From positions 744,001-808,000 of the forward strand of contig OY969700.1 in NCBI GenBank assembly GCA_963702035.1: a DNA stretch of 64,000 nucleotides. The letters run 5' to 3'. The stretch's first letter is position 1, and each line of letters begins with the position of its first letter. The translations under genes and the position numbers were made by a program. Positions 34,208-42,538 of this stretch are shown here, piece after piece. The notes beneath the pieces were generated by a model. That model made no database searches, was not told where the DNA came from, and was given only the letters and a program-made list of their open reading frames with translations. This DNA is from VRUE01 sp963702035 (GTDB lineage Bacteria > Actinomycetota > Thermoleophilia > Solirubrobacterales > 70-9).

Positions 34208-35143
34208 ATGCGAATGGGCCCGCACAGCGCCTGGTCTCGCGCTGCCGGCGCGTTGGCGATGCTTGGCGTCCTGCTCGCGGTGCTCGCCGTACCCGCGGGC
34301 GCGGGCGCCGCGGCAGCAACCCGCCTCCACCCCGCCGCCGCGGCGAGCCCCGGCGAGGCTGCGCGCATCGCCAACTACTGGACGGCGGCGCGGATGCGCG
34401 CGACGCCGCCGCTCGACGCCGCGCCCGGCGCCGGCATCACCGCGCTCGCCAGCTTCGCCAACGTGAGCGAACCGACGGTCGCCCCCTTCGCCGTCAACGG
34501 CCGTCTCTTCGTCCGCCAGGGAAAAAACGAGGGCTTCTGCTCGGCGACGGCGATCGACAGCGCCAGCCGCAAACTCGTGCTGACCGCCGGGCACTGCGTC
34601 AACTCCGGGCCGCAGGCACCCAAGGGGCGCGGCACCTGGTCGAGCCTGCTCGAGTTCGTCCCCGCCTACAGCGGCGGCACGGCGCCTTTCGGCGCCTTCA
34701 TCGCCCACCGCGACGCGGTCTTCGCGCCCAAGCAGTGGGTCAAGTTCGGTAACCCCAACTTCGACGTCGGGGCGATCCTGACCGCGCCCAACGCCGAAGG
34801 CGTCAACGTCGCCGACGCGGTCGGCGGTGGCGCCACGATCGCCACCGACCTGAGCCGCAGACAGGACTTCCAGACCTTCGGCTATCCCGGCAACTCGCGC
34901 TGGATGCAGAGCTGCGACTCGTCCTACATCGGCGACGACATCGTCACCTACCGGATCCCCGGCCCGCCGACGATCGCGATCGGCTGCCACTGGGTTCCCG
35001 GGGCCAGTGGCGGCGGCTGGCTGATCGAAGACGGCACGGCGATCGACGGCCTGACCAGCTACGGCAAGGCGGGCGACAGCCACCACACCTTCGGCCCCTA
35101 CTTCAGCAAGCGCAACGTCGGCCACCTGACCGCCGGCCTCTAG
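34208..35143 (+). CDS. Secreted trypsin-like serine protease
   Basis: 311 aa from the ATG at 34208; the longer in-frame start lies inside the preceding gene. A signal peptide (AAGALAMLGVLLAVLAVPAGAGAA) is followed by a propeptide-like region and an S1-fold domain. The triad is visible: His in KLVLTAGHCV, Asp in NPNFDVGAIL, Ser in PGASGGGWL. Extra Cys (GFCSATA, MQSCDSS, IGCHW) could form disulfides. It probably cleaves proteins outside the cell. Confidence 0.88.
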   Translation: MRMGPHSAWSRAAGALAMLGVLLAVLAVPAGAGAAAATRLHPAAAASPGEAARIANYWTAARMRATPPLDAAPGAGITALASFANVSEPTVAPFAVNGRLFVRQGKNEGFCSATAIDSASRKLVLTAGHCVNSGPQAPKGRGTWSSLLEFVPAYSGGTAPFGAFIAHRDAVFAPKQWVKFGNPNFDVGAILTAPNAEGVNVADAVGGGATIATDLSRRQDFQTFGYPGNSRWMQSCDSSYIGDDIVTYRIPGPPTIAIGCHWVPGASGGGWLIEDGTAIDGLTSYGKAGDSHHTFGPYFSKRNVGHLTAGL

Positions 35144-35146
35144 GAC

Positions 35147-35515
35147 TCAGGTGCCGAGCAGGTCGCGGTAGAAGCGGTAGTCGCGCCGGTCGGGGCGCAG
35201 GTTGGCGGCCAGCGCCAGGTGATGGCGAGCGCGCTCGGTCTCCCCCGTCTTGGCCAGCGCCCGGCCGAGGCAGAAGTGGGCGAAGTCGTTGACCTGGTGG
35301 GTGTCGACGACGGCCTCGAACTCGGCGGCGGCGGCGGCGAAGCGCCCGCAACGGAAGTAAGCCCGCCCCAGCGCCTCGCGCACCGAGGACTTCTCTGGCG
35401 CCCGCCGGGCGGCCAGCTCAAGCGCCTCAGTCGCCTCCTCGAAGTCCGCATCCTCCAGAAGCTCTATACCTCGCCGATACAAGACGAAGGTCGACTCTCT
35501 CTCATCAACGGCCAC
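35147..35515 (-). CDS. Tetratricopeptide repeat protein
   Basis: 122 aa, about three TPR units: YRRGIELLEDADFEEATEAL, REALGRAYFRCGRFAAAAAE and FCLGRALAKTGETERARHHL. Each has the small-residue positions that pack TPR helices. No other domain. Probably a protein-protein adaptor. It converges with the protease gene (3-bp gap). Confidence 0.88.
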   Translation of the reverse strand: MAVDERESTFVLYRRGIELLEDADFEEATEALELAARRAPEKSSVREALGRAYFRCGRFAAAAAEFEAVVDTHQVNDFAHFCLGRALAKTGETERARHHLALAANLRPDRRDYRFYRDLLGT

Positions 35516-35526
35516 GCACCGATTTT

Positions 35527-35638
35527 AGAGACCCCCGGTAGGGCTGAAACGTCTTGTACTTTTTCGGTGCCGGCCGCGGGCGCCAGCCCACCCGCACTCC
35601 ACCGAAAAAGTTAAGTGGAAGCCCTACCGGGGGTCTCT
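35527..35638. repeat. Nested inverted repeat between the SDR and TPR genes (112 bp)
   Basis: Perfect 19-bp outer arms AGAGACCCCCGGTAGGGCT (35527-35545) and its complement (35620-35638) enclose perfect 12-bp inner arms ACTTTTTCGGTG (35558-35569) and CACCGAAAAAGT (35600-35611). The outer right arm contains the stop codon of the SDR gene. No T-tract follows on either strand. Same layout as 28908-29028. Confidence 0.7.
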
Positions 35639-36638
35639 ACGACCCAGCCCGCACCGCGGCGATCGTTTCGCGCAGCGTCTCGCGGGCGTCGTGGTGCGGC
35701 ATCCAGTGCAGCTTGCGGCGTGCCCGTGAGGTGTCCATGAGGACAGGGCGGCGCACGGTCTCGATCCAGGCCGCCTCGGCCGGTAGGTAGGGCAGGAAGG
35801 GGGCGACCGCCTCGGCGGCGACGCCGACCGCGAGCTGCGGGGCCGGCACCGAGTGCCAGCCGAGCTCGTGGGCGAGGTCGGAGACGGTCAGCTCACCCGG
35901 CCCGGCGAGGTTGTAGGTGCCCGGCTCGCCGTGGCCGAGCACCGCGGCGCAGAGCGCGGCGGCGACATCGTCGTGGTGGACGAGCTGGAAGGGCACGCCG
36001 GGATCGGGCAGCACCGGGCGCAAGGAGGGCGCCTTGCCGAGCGCCCAGCGAACGGGCCCGGGCAACCGCTGGCCGACGCTGAGCAGCGGGACCAGCTCGA
36101 GCAGCAGCGGCGCCCGCGGCCCGGCGACGATGCAGGGCCGGAAGACGTAGGCGTCGGTGGTCGAGCCCGCCAGCGCCGCGTGCAGCTCCGCCTCGACCTC
36201 GGCCTTGTCGGCCGAGTAGGGATGGCGAGCGGTGCCGCGCACCGGCTCGTCCTCGGTCAGCAGCGAAGGCAGGCTGCGGTGGAAGCCGTAAGCCGCGACC
36301 GATGACGTGTAGACGAGGCGCTTGACGCCGGCCGCGGCGGCGGCCTCGAAGACGTTGCGCGAGCCGGTCAGGTTGATCTCACGGCTCTCGCCGCCGCCGG
36401 CGACGATGACGAAGGCCAGGTGGACGACGACGTCGGCCTCTGAGACCAGCCCCTCGACCGCCTCGCGGTCGAGGATGTCGCCGCGCCGGTATTCGGTCTT
36501 CTCCCAGCCCTGCGCACCGAGGTCGAAGGGCCGCCGCGCCATGCCGATCACCCGCTCCACCTCGGGAGCGCGCTCGAGGGCGGAGATGAACGACTTGCCG
36601 ATCTCGCCGGTCGGGCCGGTGACTGCGACGGTGAGCAT
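35637..36638 (-). CDS. NAD-dependent epimerase/dehydratase (extended SDR)
   Basis: 333 aa Rossmann enzyme. Nucleotide motif VAVTGPTGEIGKSF (TGxxGxxG) at the N-terminus, VVHLAFV, then the catalytic region YTSSVAAYGFHRS with active-site YSADK (YxxxK) near residue 142. The C-terminal substrate domain is typical of nucleoside-sugar epimerases, but the substrate is unknown. The stop codon lies in a nested inverted repeat. Confidence 0.92.
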   Translation of the reverse strand: MLTVAVTGPTGEIGKSFISALERAPEVERVIGMARRPFDLGAQGWEKTEYRRGDILDREAVEGLVSEADVVVHLAFVIVAGGGESREINLTGSRNVFEAAAAAGVKRLVYTSSVAAYGFHRSLPSLLTEDEPVRGTARHPYSADKAEVEAELHAALAGSTTDAYVFRPCIVAGPRAPLLLELVPLLSVGQRLPGPVRWALGKAPSLRPVLPDPGVPFQLVHHDDVAAALCAAVLGHGEPGTYNLAGPGELTVSDLAHELGWHSVPAPQLAVGVAAEAVAPFLPYLPAEAAWIETVRRPVLMDTSRARRKLHWMPHHDARETLRETIAAVRAGS

Positions 36639-36781
36639 GCGATCAATTCTCCCGAAACTGCGGCAACAAATGTCTCCTGTCCGTGCAGATGTCTACTTTG
36701 TCATGCAAAGTTCACGTGATTAAGCAAAGATGTCTGATCGAGAAATTCCATCTACAACATTCAGCGCATAGAGGAGAACTC

Positions 36782-37003
36782 GTGCCAACCAAAGAGATGA
36801 GAGCGCTCTGGCATCCGCTCAGAGCGCGAATCCTCGAGCTCCTGAACTCGGCGCCCGCGGCCAGGTCGTACCTGGTCGAGTCCGCCGGTGCCCCGTTTGC
36901 GGAGGTCGCCTATCACTGTCGCGCCCTCTGCGGCTCCGGCTGCGTCCAGTACGTCGAGGGGTCGGGGCCCGACTCCGACGACCCCCTCTACGAAGTCGCC
37001 TAG
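36782..37003 (+). CDS. Small winged-helix protein
   Basis: 73 aa from a GTG at 36782 with GAGGAGA 5 bp upstream. MRALWHPLRARILELLNSAP and GAPFAEVAYHCRALCGSGCV form a winged helix related to the one at 33084-33401 and to ArsR-like regulators. The upstream 140 bp is AT-rich compared with the chromosome. It precedes the tRNA-Thr/biosynthetic operon by 140 bp and might regulate it, which is only positional inference. An ATG further upstream lacks a ribosome-binding site. Confidence 0.65.
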   Translation: MPTKEMRALWHPLRARILELLNSAPAARSYLVESAGAPFAEVAYHCRALCGSGCVQYVEGSGPDSDDPLYEVA

Positions 37004-37106
37004 TTCCGCGACCGCGAAGCCTGTCCCCTCACTGGGGGGACGAGAAGCGCGATCCATTTTTGCCGAATGAACATGGGTTGCGTTCCGTTGTTACACTCCA
37101 GAATTA

Positions 37107-37135
37107 TTGAATGGTTGCTCAACCGTTCGATAAAC
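37107..37135 (+). promoter_or_regulatory. Promoter of the tRNA-Thr/biosynthetic operon
   Basis: TTGAAT (37107-37112), 17-bp spacer, ATAAAC (37130-37135). Seven bases further on is the first base of the tRNA at 37142, the expected transcription start. The spacer holds an inverted repeat GGTTG-CT-CAACC. Confidence 0.6.
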
Positions 37136-37141
37136 AAATAC

Positions 37142-37214
37142 GCACCAGTACCTCAATCGGTTAGAGGGTCGGGTTTGTAAGCCGAAGATCCGGGTTCGAG
37201 CCCCGGCTGGTGCA
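37142..37214 (+). tRNA. tRNA-Thr (anticodon TGT)
   Basis: Cloverleaf: acceptor GCACCAG/CTGGTGC (7 bp), D arm CCTC/GAGG, anticodon loop TTTGTAA (anticodon TGT, reads ACA), T arm CCGGG-TTCGAGC-CCCGG, discriminator A, no encoded CCA. G1-C72 and C2-G71 fit threonine identity. The closing anticodon-stem pair is a G-G mismatch. It ends 22 bp before the ArgRS-like gene and probably shares its transcript. Confidence 0.9.
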
Positions 37215-37236
37215 TCGGCAATGGGTTGCCGGGACT

Positions 37237-38904
37237 ATGGACATCAATCTCTTCGACTACTTCGACGGAGCGGGAGGCGGGGCTGACGCCCAGTCGCACT
37301 GGGCCCTGCGGGCGCCCTATCGGCCTCACCAGCGCTTCGATCTGATGCTGGTGCCGCAGGTGGAGGGATGGCGGCAGGACCGCGGCTCGCTCGCCGCGCT
37401 CGAGGAGATCGGCGGGCGTCCCTGGGTGGCGGCGATCAAGGGCGAGGGCGACCAGGTCTGGCTGCGCCTCGACGACGAGTGGGTGGCGCGGCGGGGGGCG
37501 GCGTTGGAGCAGGGCGAGGAGGCGGTGGCCGGCTGCCGCGAAGTGGCCGCCGGACGGCGTTTCGCGCTCAACTTCTGGGACGCCAACTCGACCAAGGCGC
37601 TGCACATCGGCCACCTGCGCAACCTGGCGCTCGGCAACGCGCTCGGCAACGCGCTCGGCGAGACCGGCGGCGAGGTCGAGCGGCGCAGCATCATCTGCGA
37701 CGTCGGCCGCAGCATGGGCGAGGCGATGGCGGGGGTCGTGCGCAGCGGCAAGTACCCGCAGGGCTCGGCCGAGAACGGCGTCAAGTCGGACCACTTCGTC
37801 GGCTACTGCTATGCCGATTACGTCAAGAACGGGGCCTCGCTGGGGCTCGCCGCCGACCACCCCGCCGACTCGCTGACGCGCGAGGTCAACGTGCTCGACG
37901 ACAGCGCCGACGAGCTATTGCAGCGGGTGCTGAACGGCGATCAGGCGGCGCTCGAACTGTGGTCGCAGACGCGCGCCTGGGTGATCTCCGGGCAGCGCAA
38001 GACGCTGGCCCGGCTCGGCATTCACTTCGACCGCGTCTTCTTCGAGTCCGACTTCCTGCCCGAGGTGGCCGAGCTGGCCGAGCTCGGGCTGCAGGAGGGC
38101 ACCCTGGAGAAAAGGGTCGACGGCACGGTGATCTACATGACCGGCCGCGAGGAGCTCGAGGAAATGCCCTTGGTGCGCTCCGACGGCGTGCCGACCCAGC
38201 ACATGCGCGCGCTCGCCTACTGGCTCGCCGACACCGGCCTCGACGGCACGACCTCGGTCCAGGTCTGCGGCCAGGAGTGGTTCGCCCACGTCACCTGCCG
38301 CCGCCAGCTGATGGCCGAGCTGGTCCACACCGACAGCGGCAACGGCTTCCATCCCTACCACGACATCTTCCACGGCATGGTCGCGCGCGAACGCGAGAAG
38401 ATCGCCTCGAGCAAGAAGGACGCGCTGCTGATCGACCACCTGATCGAGTGGATCGACGAGCGGATCGAGTCCGACCCGGCGCGGGAGGCGATCAGGCGCG
38501 GTCATCCCTCGCCCGACAAGGTCGCCTCGCAGGTCGCGCTCGGCTACTTCCTCCTCCACACGGCGACCAAGCGGGTCGACTTCGAGCCCGAGAAGCTGCT
38601 CGCCGAGGACAAGGCGCTCGGCTGGGACCTGGTCCGGGCGCGTTCGCGCAGCGGCGACGGCGCGGCGCCCGCCGACGCGCCCGAGCTCGACCCCGACTAC
38701 CGCTTCGCGGTCGTCCAGGCGGAGACCTACGGGCGCCTGCTGGGGCGCGTAACGGAGACCCTCGACGTCGCGCCGCTGGCCCGCTACGCGTCGCACCTCG
38801 CCCGCTGGCAGCTGGAAGAGAGGCGGGCGCCGCACGTGCGGCGCGTCGTCAACTCGACCCTCGACCGGGCCGCCCGCGGCCTCGGGCTGGAGGCACCGGC
38901 ATGA
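37237..38904 (+). CDS. Arginyl-tRNA synthetase-like protein (biosynthetic-cluster paralogue)
   Basis: 555 aa class I aminoacyl-tRNA synthetase fold. The HIGH motif is in FWDANSTKALHIGHLRNLA (about residue 120); the ArgRS-like middle includes VRSDGVPTQHMRALAYWLAD and VCGQEWFAH; the KMSKS equivalent is EREKIASSKKD. The C-terminal helices resemble a DALR domain. Motifs deviate from housekeeping ArgRS, and the gene heads an operon of secondary-metabolism enzymes, so it may supply an aminoacyl-tRNA or aminoacyl-adenylate to biosynthesis, or be a resistant copy. Start chosen at 37237 because the longer frame begins inside the tRNA. Confidence 0.82.
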   Translation: MDINLFDYFDGAGGGADAQSHWALRAPYRPHQRFDLMLVPQVEGWRQDRGSLAALEEIGGRPWVAAIKGEGDQVWLRLDDEWVARRGAALEQGEEAVAGCREVAAGRRFALNFWDANSTKALHIGHLRNLALGNALGNALGETGGEVERRSIICDVGRSMGEAMAGVVRSGKYPQGSAENGVKSDHFVGYCYADYVKNGASLGLAADHPADSLTREVNVLDDSADELLQRVLNGDQAALELWSQTRAWVISGQRKTLARLGIHFDRVFFESDFLPEVAELAELGLQEGTLEKRVDGTVIYMTGREELEEMPLVRSDGVPTQHMRALAYWLADTGLDGTTSVQVCGQEWFAHVTCRRQLMAELVHTDSGNGFHPYHDIFHGMVAREREKIASSKKDALLIDHLIEWIDERIESDPAREAIRRGHPSPDKVASQVALGYFLLHTATKRVDFEPEKLLAEDKALGWDLVRARSRSGDGAAPADAPELDPDYRFAVVQAETYGRLLGRVTETLDVAPLARYASHLARWQLEERRAPHVRRVVNSTLDRAARGLGLEAPA

Positions 38905-41057
38905 GGACCTTGCTCGTCGACAACCACGACTCCTACACCTACAACGTCTTCCACCTGCTCGCCGGGGTCAGCGGCGAGGAGCCGATCGTCGTCGACAACG
39001 ACGCGGTCTCCTGGCGGGCGCTCTCGCGCTGGGACTTCGACGCGATCGTCCTCTCCCCCGGCCCCGGCAACCCGCGGCGCTGGCACGACTTCTGCGTCTG
39101 TAACGACATCCTCCGCTACAGCGAGATCCCGGTGCTGGGCATCTGCCTCGGCCACCAGGGGCTCGGCCAGATGCTCGCCGGCAAGGTCTCCAGCGCGCCG
39201 GAGGCGATGCACGGGCGGCTCAGCCGCATCCACCACTCAGAGGACGGGCTCTTCGCCGGCATCCCGCAGGACTTCCCGGTCGTCCGCTACCACTCGCTGG
39301 CGATCACCGACATGGGCCCGGACGGCAACGTCTCCGCCTGGGCCGACGACGGCGTCGTGATGGGGATCGAACACCGCCGCCGGCCGATGTGGGGCGTCCA
39401 GTTCCACCCCGAGTCGATCGCCACCGAGCACGGCGCCCGCCTGGTCGAGAACTTCTACGAGCTCGCCCGCCGGCAGCGCTCGCCGCGCTGGCGCGGCGCC
39501 AAACGGCCCCTGCAGCCGGCCTCGCGCAGCGTCGCCCGGCGCGTCCGCGGCGGCGGCGAGAGCGAGCTGCGGCTGCGCACGATCCCCGGCGAACCGGCGA
39601 CCGAGCCGCTTTTCGAACGCCTCTTCGGCACCGCCGAGCACGCCTTCTGGCTGGACAGCGCCGATGCGCCGACGCGGCTCGCCCAGCGCTCCTTCCTCGG
39701 CACCAGCGCCGGTCCTGGCCGCTGTGTGCTCGAATACGACGTCGAGACCGGAACGGCAATCCGGCACGGCGCCGGCGGCGCGACCGAGGAGCGCGCCTCG
39801 ATCTTCGACTTGCTCGACCGCGGGCTCGCGGGGCACGCGATCGAGCCACCCCCGGCCGACCTCCCGCCCGGACTGATGGGCGGTTTCGTCGGCTATCTCG
39901 GCTACGAGCTGAAGGCGGACTGCGGCTCGCCAAACGTGCACCGGTCAGACATGCCCGATGCAGTGATGATGCTCGCCAACCGCCTCGTCGCCGTTGACCA
40001 CGTGCGTGGACGGACGCATGTTGTCGCGCTCTGCCATGGCGACGAGGCGGAAGCCGAGATCTGGCTTGAGAAGGCCGAGGAGGCGGTGCGCGAGATCATC
40101 GCCGACCCGCCCGAGCCGGCGACGCCGCTGGCGCTCAGCGAGGGCCCCGGCGACTCCCACGTCAGCTTCCGCTGCGGTCGCGGGCGCGAGCAGTACCTCG
40201 CCGACATCGAACGCAGCCAGGCCGAACTCGCCGCCGGAGAGTCCTACGAGGTCTGCCTGACCGACCAGATCTCGACCGACGCCGGCCCCGACCCCTTCGA
40301 CCTCTACCGGCTGCTGCGGCGGCGCAACCCGGCCCCCTTCGCGGCCTACCTGAAGCTCGGCGAGATGGCCGTCGTCAGCTCCTCGCCGGAGCGCTTCCTC
40401 TCGGTCGACCGCGAGCGCCGGGTCGAGGCGCGCCCGATCAAGGGCACGACGTCGCGCTCGGCCGACCTCGAGCGCGACGAGGCGCTGCGGGCCGAGCTGA
40501 CCGAAGACGAGAAGACCTACGCCGAGCACCTGATGATCGTCGACCTGCTGCGCAACGACCTCGGCCGCGTCTGTGAGGTCGGCAGCGTCGGCGTCCCCGA
40601 GCTGATGATCGTCGAGGACTACGCGACGGTGCACCAGCTGATCTCGACGGTCAGCGGCGTGCTCGACCCGAACCGCGGCGCCGCGGAGTGCGCCCGCGCC
40701 TGCTTCCCGGGCGGCTCGATGACCGGCGCGCCCAAGGAGCGCACGATGGAGATCATCGACGACCTCGAGGACGAGGCGCGCGGCGTCTACTCGGGGGCGA
40801 TCGGCTGGTTCGGGGTCGACGGCGCGATGGACCTCAGCATCGTCATCCGCACGATCGTGATGCGGCCCGGGCGGACGACGATCGGGGCCGGCGGCGCGAT
40901 CGTCATGCAGTCCGACCCCGAGGACGAGTTCGACGAGATCCTGCTCAAGGCGAGGGCGCCGATGGCGACGATCGCCGAGGCGGTGACCGGCAGGGCCGCG
41001 CCGGATGCCTGGTCGGTGGAGCTGGAGCCGCAGGCGGAGGCCGCCGGAGTCCGATGA
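38901..41057 (+). CDS. pabAB: Aminodeoxychorismate synthase, fused PabA-PabB
   Basis: 718 aa. The glutaminase domain (residues 1-190) has the nucleophile Cys in GICLGHQGLG and HPES. The synthase domain follows, with SSPERFLSVDRERRVEARPI and the PIKGT motif, whose Lys marks aminodeoxychorismate rather than anthranilate synthases; SMTGAPKERTMEIID and GAIGWFGVDG complete it. It makes 4-amino-4-deoxychorismate from chorismate and glutamine. Fused versions are typical of antibiotic clusters that need 4-aminobenzoate or 4-aminophenylalanine. ATGA overlaps on both sides show translational coupling. Confidence 0.95.
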   Translation: MRTLLVDNHDSYTYNVFHLLAGVSGEEPIVVDNDAVSWRALSRWDFDAIVLSPGPGNPRRWHDFCVCNDILRYSEIPVLGICLGHQGLGQMLAGKVSSAPEAMHGRLSRIHHSEDGLFAGIPQDFPVVRYHSLAITDMGPDGNVSAWADDGVVMGIEHRRRPMWGVQFHPESIATEHGARLVENFYELARRQRSPRWRGAKRPLQPASRSVARRVRGGGESELRLRTIPGEPATEPLFERLFGTAEHAFWLDSADAPTRLAQRSFLGTSAGPGRCVLEYDVETGTAIRHGAGGATEERASIFDLLDRGLAGHAIEPPPADLPPGLMGGFVGYLGYELKADCGSPNVHRSDMPDAVMMLANRLVAVDHVRGRTHVVALCHGDEAEAEIWLEKAEEAVREIIADPPEPATPLALSEGPGDSHVSFRCGRGREQYLADIERSQAELAAGESYEVCLTDQISTDAGPDPFDLYRLLRRRNPAPFAAYLKLGEMAVVSSSPERFLSVDRERRVEARPIKGTTSRSADLERDEALRAELTEDEKTYAEHLMIVDLLRNDLGRVCEVGSVGVPELMIVEDYATVHQLISTVSGVLDPNRGAAECARACFPGGSMTGAPKERTMEIIDDLEDEARGVYSGAIGWFGVDGAMDLSIVIRTIVMRPGRTTIGAGGAIVMQSDPEDEFDEILLKARAPMATIAEAVTGRAAPDAWSVELEPQAEAAGVR

Positions 41058-41509
41058 GCGTGCGGACGGCGACGGTCGACGATGCGCCGGCGGTGGCGAG
41101 CGCGGTCGAAGCGCTGCTGATCGAGCTCGGCGGCGAGCGACCCTCGGCGATGGCGCTGGAGGAGGGGGCGCGCCGGCTTGCCGAGGACCCGAGCGCCGGG
41201 GCGCTGCTCATCGCCGAGGACGAGGGCCGGGTCGTCGGCGTGCTCGCCGCGAGCTGGCAGTACGCGATCCACGTGCCGGGGCGCTACGGGACGATCCAGG
41301 ACCTCTGGGTCCACCCCGAGTGGCGCAGCAGGGCGCTCGGCCGCGAGCTGATCCTCGCCCTGGTCAGGCATGCGGCCGACGCCGGCGTGCCGCGGCTGGA
41401 GGTCGGGCTGCCGCGGGAGAGCTTCGCCGGGCTCGGCGCGACCGAACGTTTCTACCGCGAGAACGACTTCACTCCCCTGGGGCCGAGGATGAGGCGGCTC
41501 TTGTCATGA
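41054..41509 (+). CDS. GNAT family N-acetyltransferase
   Basis: 151 aa. GNAT fold with VGVLAASWQYAIHVPGRYGT, the acetyl-CoA-binding region IQDLWVHPEWRSRALGREL (R/Q-x-x-G-x-G/A position as RSRALG) and C-terminal GATERFYRENDFTPLG. Its start overlaps the pabAB stop and its stop overlaps the deacylase start. In this cluster it may acetylate an amine intermediate or the product; together with the neighbouring HDAC-like enzyme it could form a protect/deprotect pair. Substrate unknown. Confidence 0.87.
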   Translation: MSVRTATVDDAPAVASAVEALLIELGGERPSAMALEEGARRLAEDPSAGALLIAEDEGRVVGVLAASWQYAIHVPGRYGTIQDLWVHPEWRSRALGRELILALVRHAADAGVPRLEVGLPRESFAGLGATERFYRENDFTPLGPRMRRLLS

Positions 41510-42480
41510 GCGAGGAGCTGCTGATGATCGAGCAGCGCGGCGGCCATCGCAACGGCGCCCCTTGGATCCTCGAAGGCGGCCGCCAGCTGCCCGGCATGGA
41601 CGACCGGCGGCGGATGACGGAGGTGCGCAACGGCCTGGTCTGCCACGCGCGGGTGCGGGCCGCCGATGCCGACGCGGCGACGGCCGAGGTCGAGCGGACG
41701 CTGGCCGAGCTGCACGACGACGCCTACCTGGAAACGCTGCGGGAGATCCGCTCCGAGGAGCCGGTGATGATGCCGGAGCTTGCGGCGCCGGGGCTGCCGC
41801 CCGACATCCCCGTCTGCGCCGGCCTCGTCGCCGCCGCCCACGAGGGCGTGCGCACGGCGATCACCGCGGCGGCCCGACTGGTCGGCGGCGCGCGCTTCTC
41901 TTACGCGCTCTGCCGTCCGCCCGGCCACCACGCCGGCCCCGGCTGGTTCGCCGGCTACTGCTACCTCAACTCGGCCGCGGCGGCGGCGCTGACCCTGCGC
42001 GAGGGCGGCCTCGGCCCGGTCGGCATCCTCGACCTCGACCTGCACTACCCGAACGGCACCGCGGCGATCGTCGAGGGGATGGACGGCGCCAGCCTGCACT
42101 CGCTGCACGCCTGGCCGGTGACCAACGTCGCGGCGCGGACGGTGACCCCGAGCAGCGAGCGCGAACGGGTGGTCGAGTTCACCGGCAGCCCTGACGCGGA
42201 GACCTATCTGGACGCGGTCGCGCGCTCGATCGACTCCCTCGCCGAGACCTGCGAGGCCCTCGTCGTCTCGCTCGGCTACGACACCGTCGCGGGCGACCCG
42301 CACGGGAGCTGGGGCTTCTCGCCGACGATCTTCGCCCAGATCGGCCGCCTGCTGGCCGCCTCGGGGCTGCCGGTCTGCATCGTCCAGGAGGGCGGCTACG
42401 CCCTGCACACGCTGGCCGCCTGCAGCTACGCCTTCGCGGCCGGGCTGCTCGACGAGGACCAGGCGGTGGTCCCCGTATGA
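41506..42480 (+). CDS. Histone deacetylase-like amidohydrolase
   Basis: 324 aa arginase/deacetylase fold. Catalytic and zinc motifs are present: CRPPGHHAGPGWFAGYCYLN, the zinc ligands in ILDLDLHYPNGT (D-x-H) and the later Asp in VSLGYDTVAGDP, then VQEGGYAL. Closest in type to bacterial acetylpolyamine amidohydrolases and HDAC-like enzymes in secondary-metabolism clusters. Coupled to the GNAT gene by a 4-bp overlap; a deacetylation step is the simplest reading. Confidence 0.9.
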   Translation: MSEELLMIEQRGGHRNGAPWILEGGRQLPGMDDRRRMTEVRNGLVCHARVRAADADAATAEVERTLAELHDDAYLETLREIRSEEPVMMPELAAPGLPPDIPVCAGLVAAAHEGVRTAITAAARLVGGARFSYALCRPPGHHAGPGWFAGYCYLNSAAAAALTLREGGLGPVGILDLDLHYPNGTAAIVEGMDGASLHSLHAWPVTNVAARTVTPSSERERVVEFTGSPDAETYLDAVARSIDSLAETCEALVVSLGYDTVAGDPHGSWGFSPTIFAQIGRLLAASGLPVCIVQEGGYALHTLAACSYAFAAGLLDEDQAVVPV

Positions 42481-42481
42481 G

Positions 42482-42530
42482 CTTCCGGTGCGCCTTTTGG
42501 ACCCCACAGGTGCGTAGAGCGCACCGGAAG
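42482..42530 (+). promoter_or_regulatory. Hairpin overlapping the chorismate-mutase ribosome-binding site
   Basis: CTTCCGGTGCGC (42482-42493) and GCGCACCGGAAG (42519-42530) form a perfect 12-bp stem with a 25-nt loop. The right arm contains GGAAG of the GGAAGGGA Shine-Dalgarno for the gene at 42539. It is the only gap in an otherwise overlapping operon and could tune translation downstream. Confidence 0.6.
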
Positions 42531-42538
42531 GGACAGCG

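Noticed and set aside
35527..35638. Bidirectional Rho-independent terminator
   Set aside because: Strong stems but no run of T on either side, and the nested layout is shared with a copy inside a coding region, so it is listed as a repeat.
37142..37214. tRNA-Thr as an attachment site of an integrated island
   Set aside because: No integrase beside it and no duplicated tRNA 3' end found downstream in the window.
36640..37236. T-box or other riboswitch in front of the ArgRS-like gene
   Set aside because: The structure upstream is a complete tRNA; no T-box sequence or terminator/antiterminator pair is present.
37368..41057. A 1,229-codon plus-strand frame covering the ArgRS-like and PabAB genes
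   Set aside because: Its first part is the wrong frame over the ArgRS-like gene (Arg/Ala/Gly-rich, no motifs); only from 38901 is it the real PabAB frame.
38901..41057. Anthranilate synthase (TrpEG) or isochorismate synthase fusion
   Set aside because: The PIKGT motif and fused PabA glutaminase fit aminodeoxychorismate synthase; anthranilate synthases have PIAGT.
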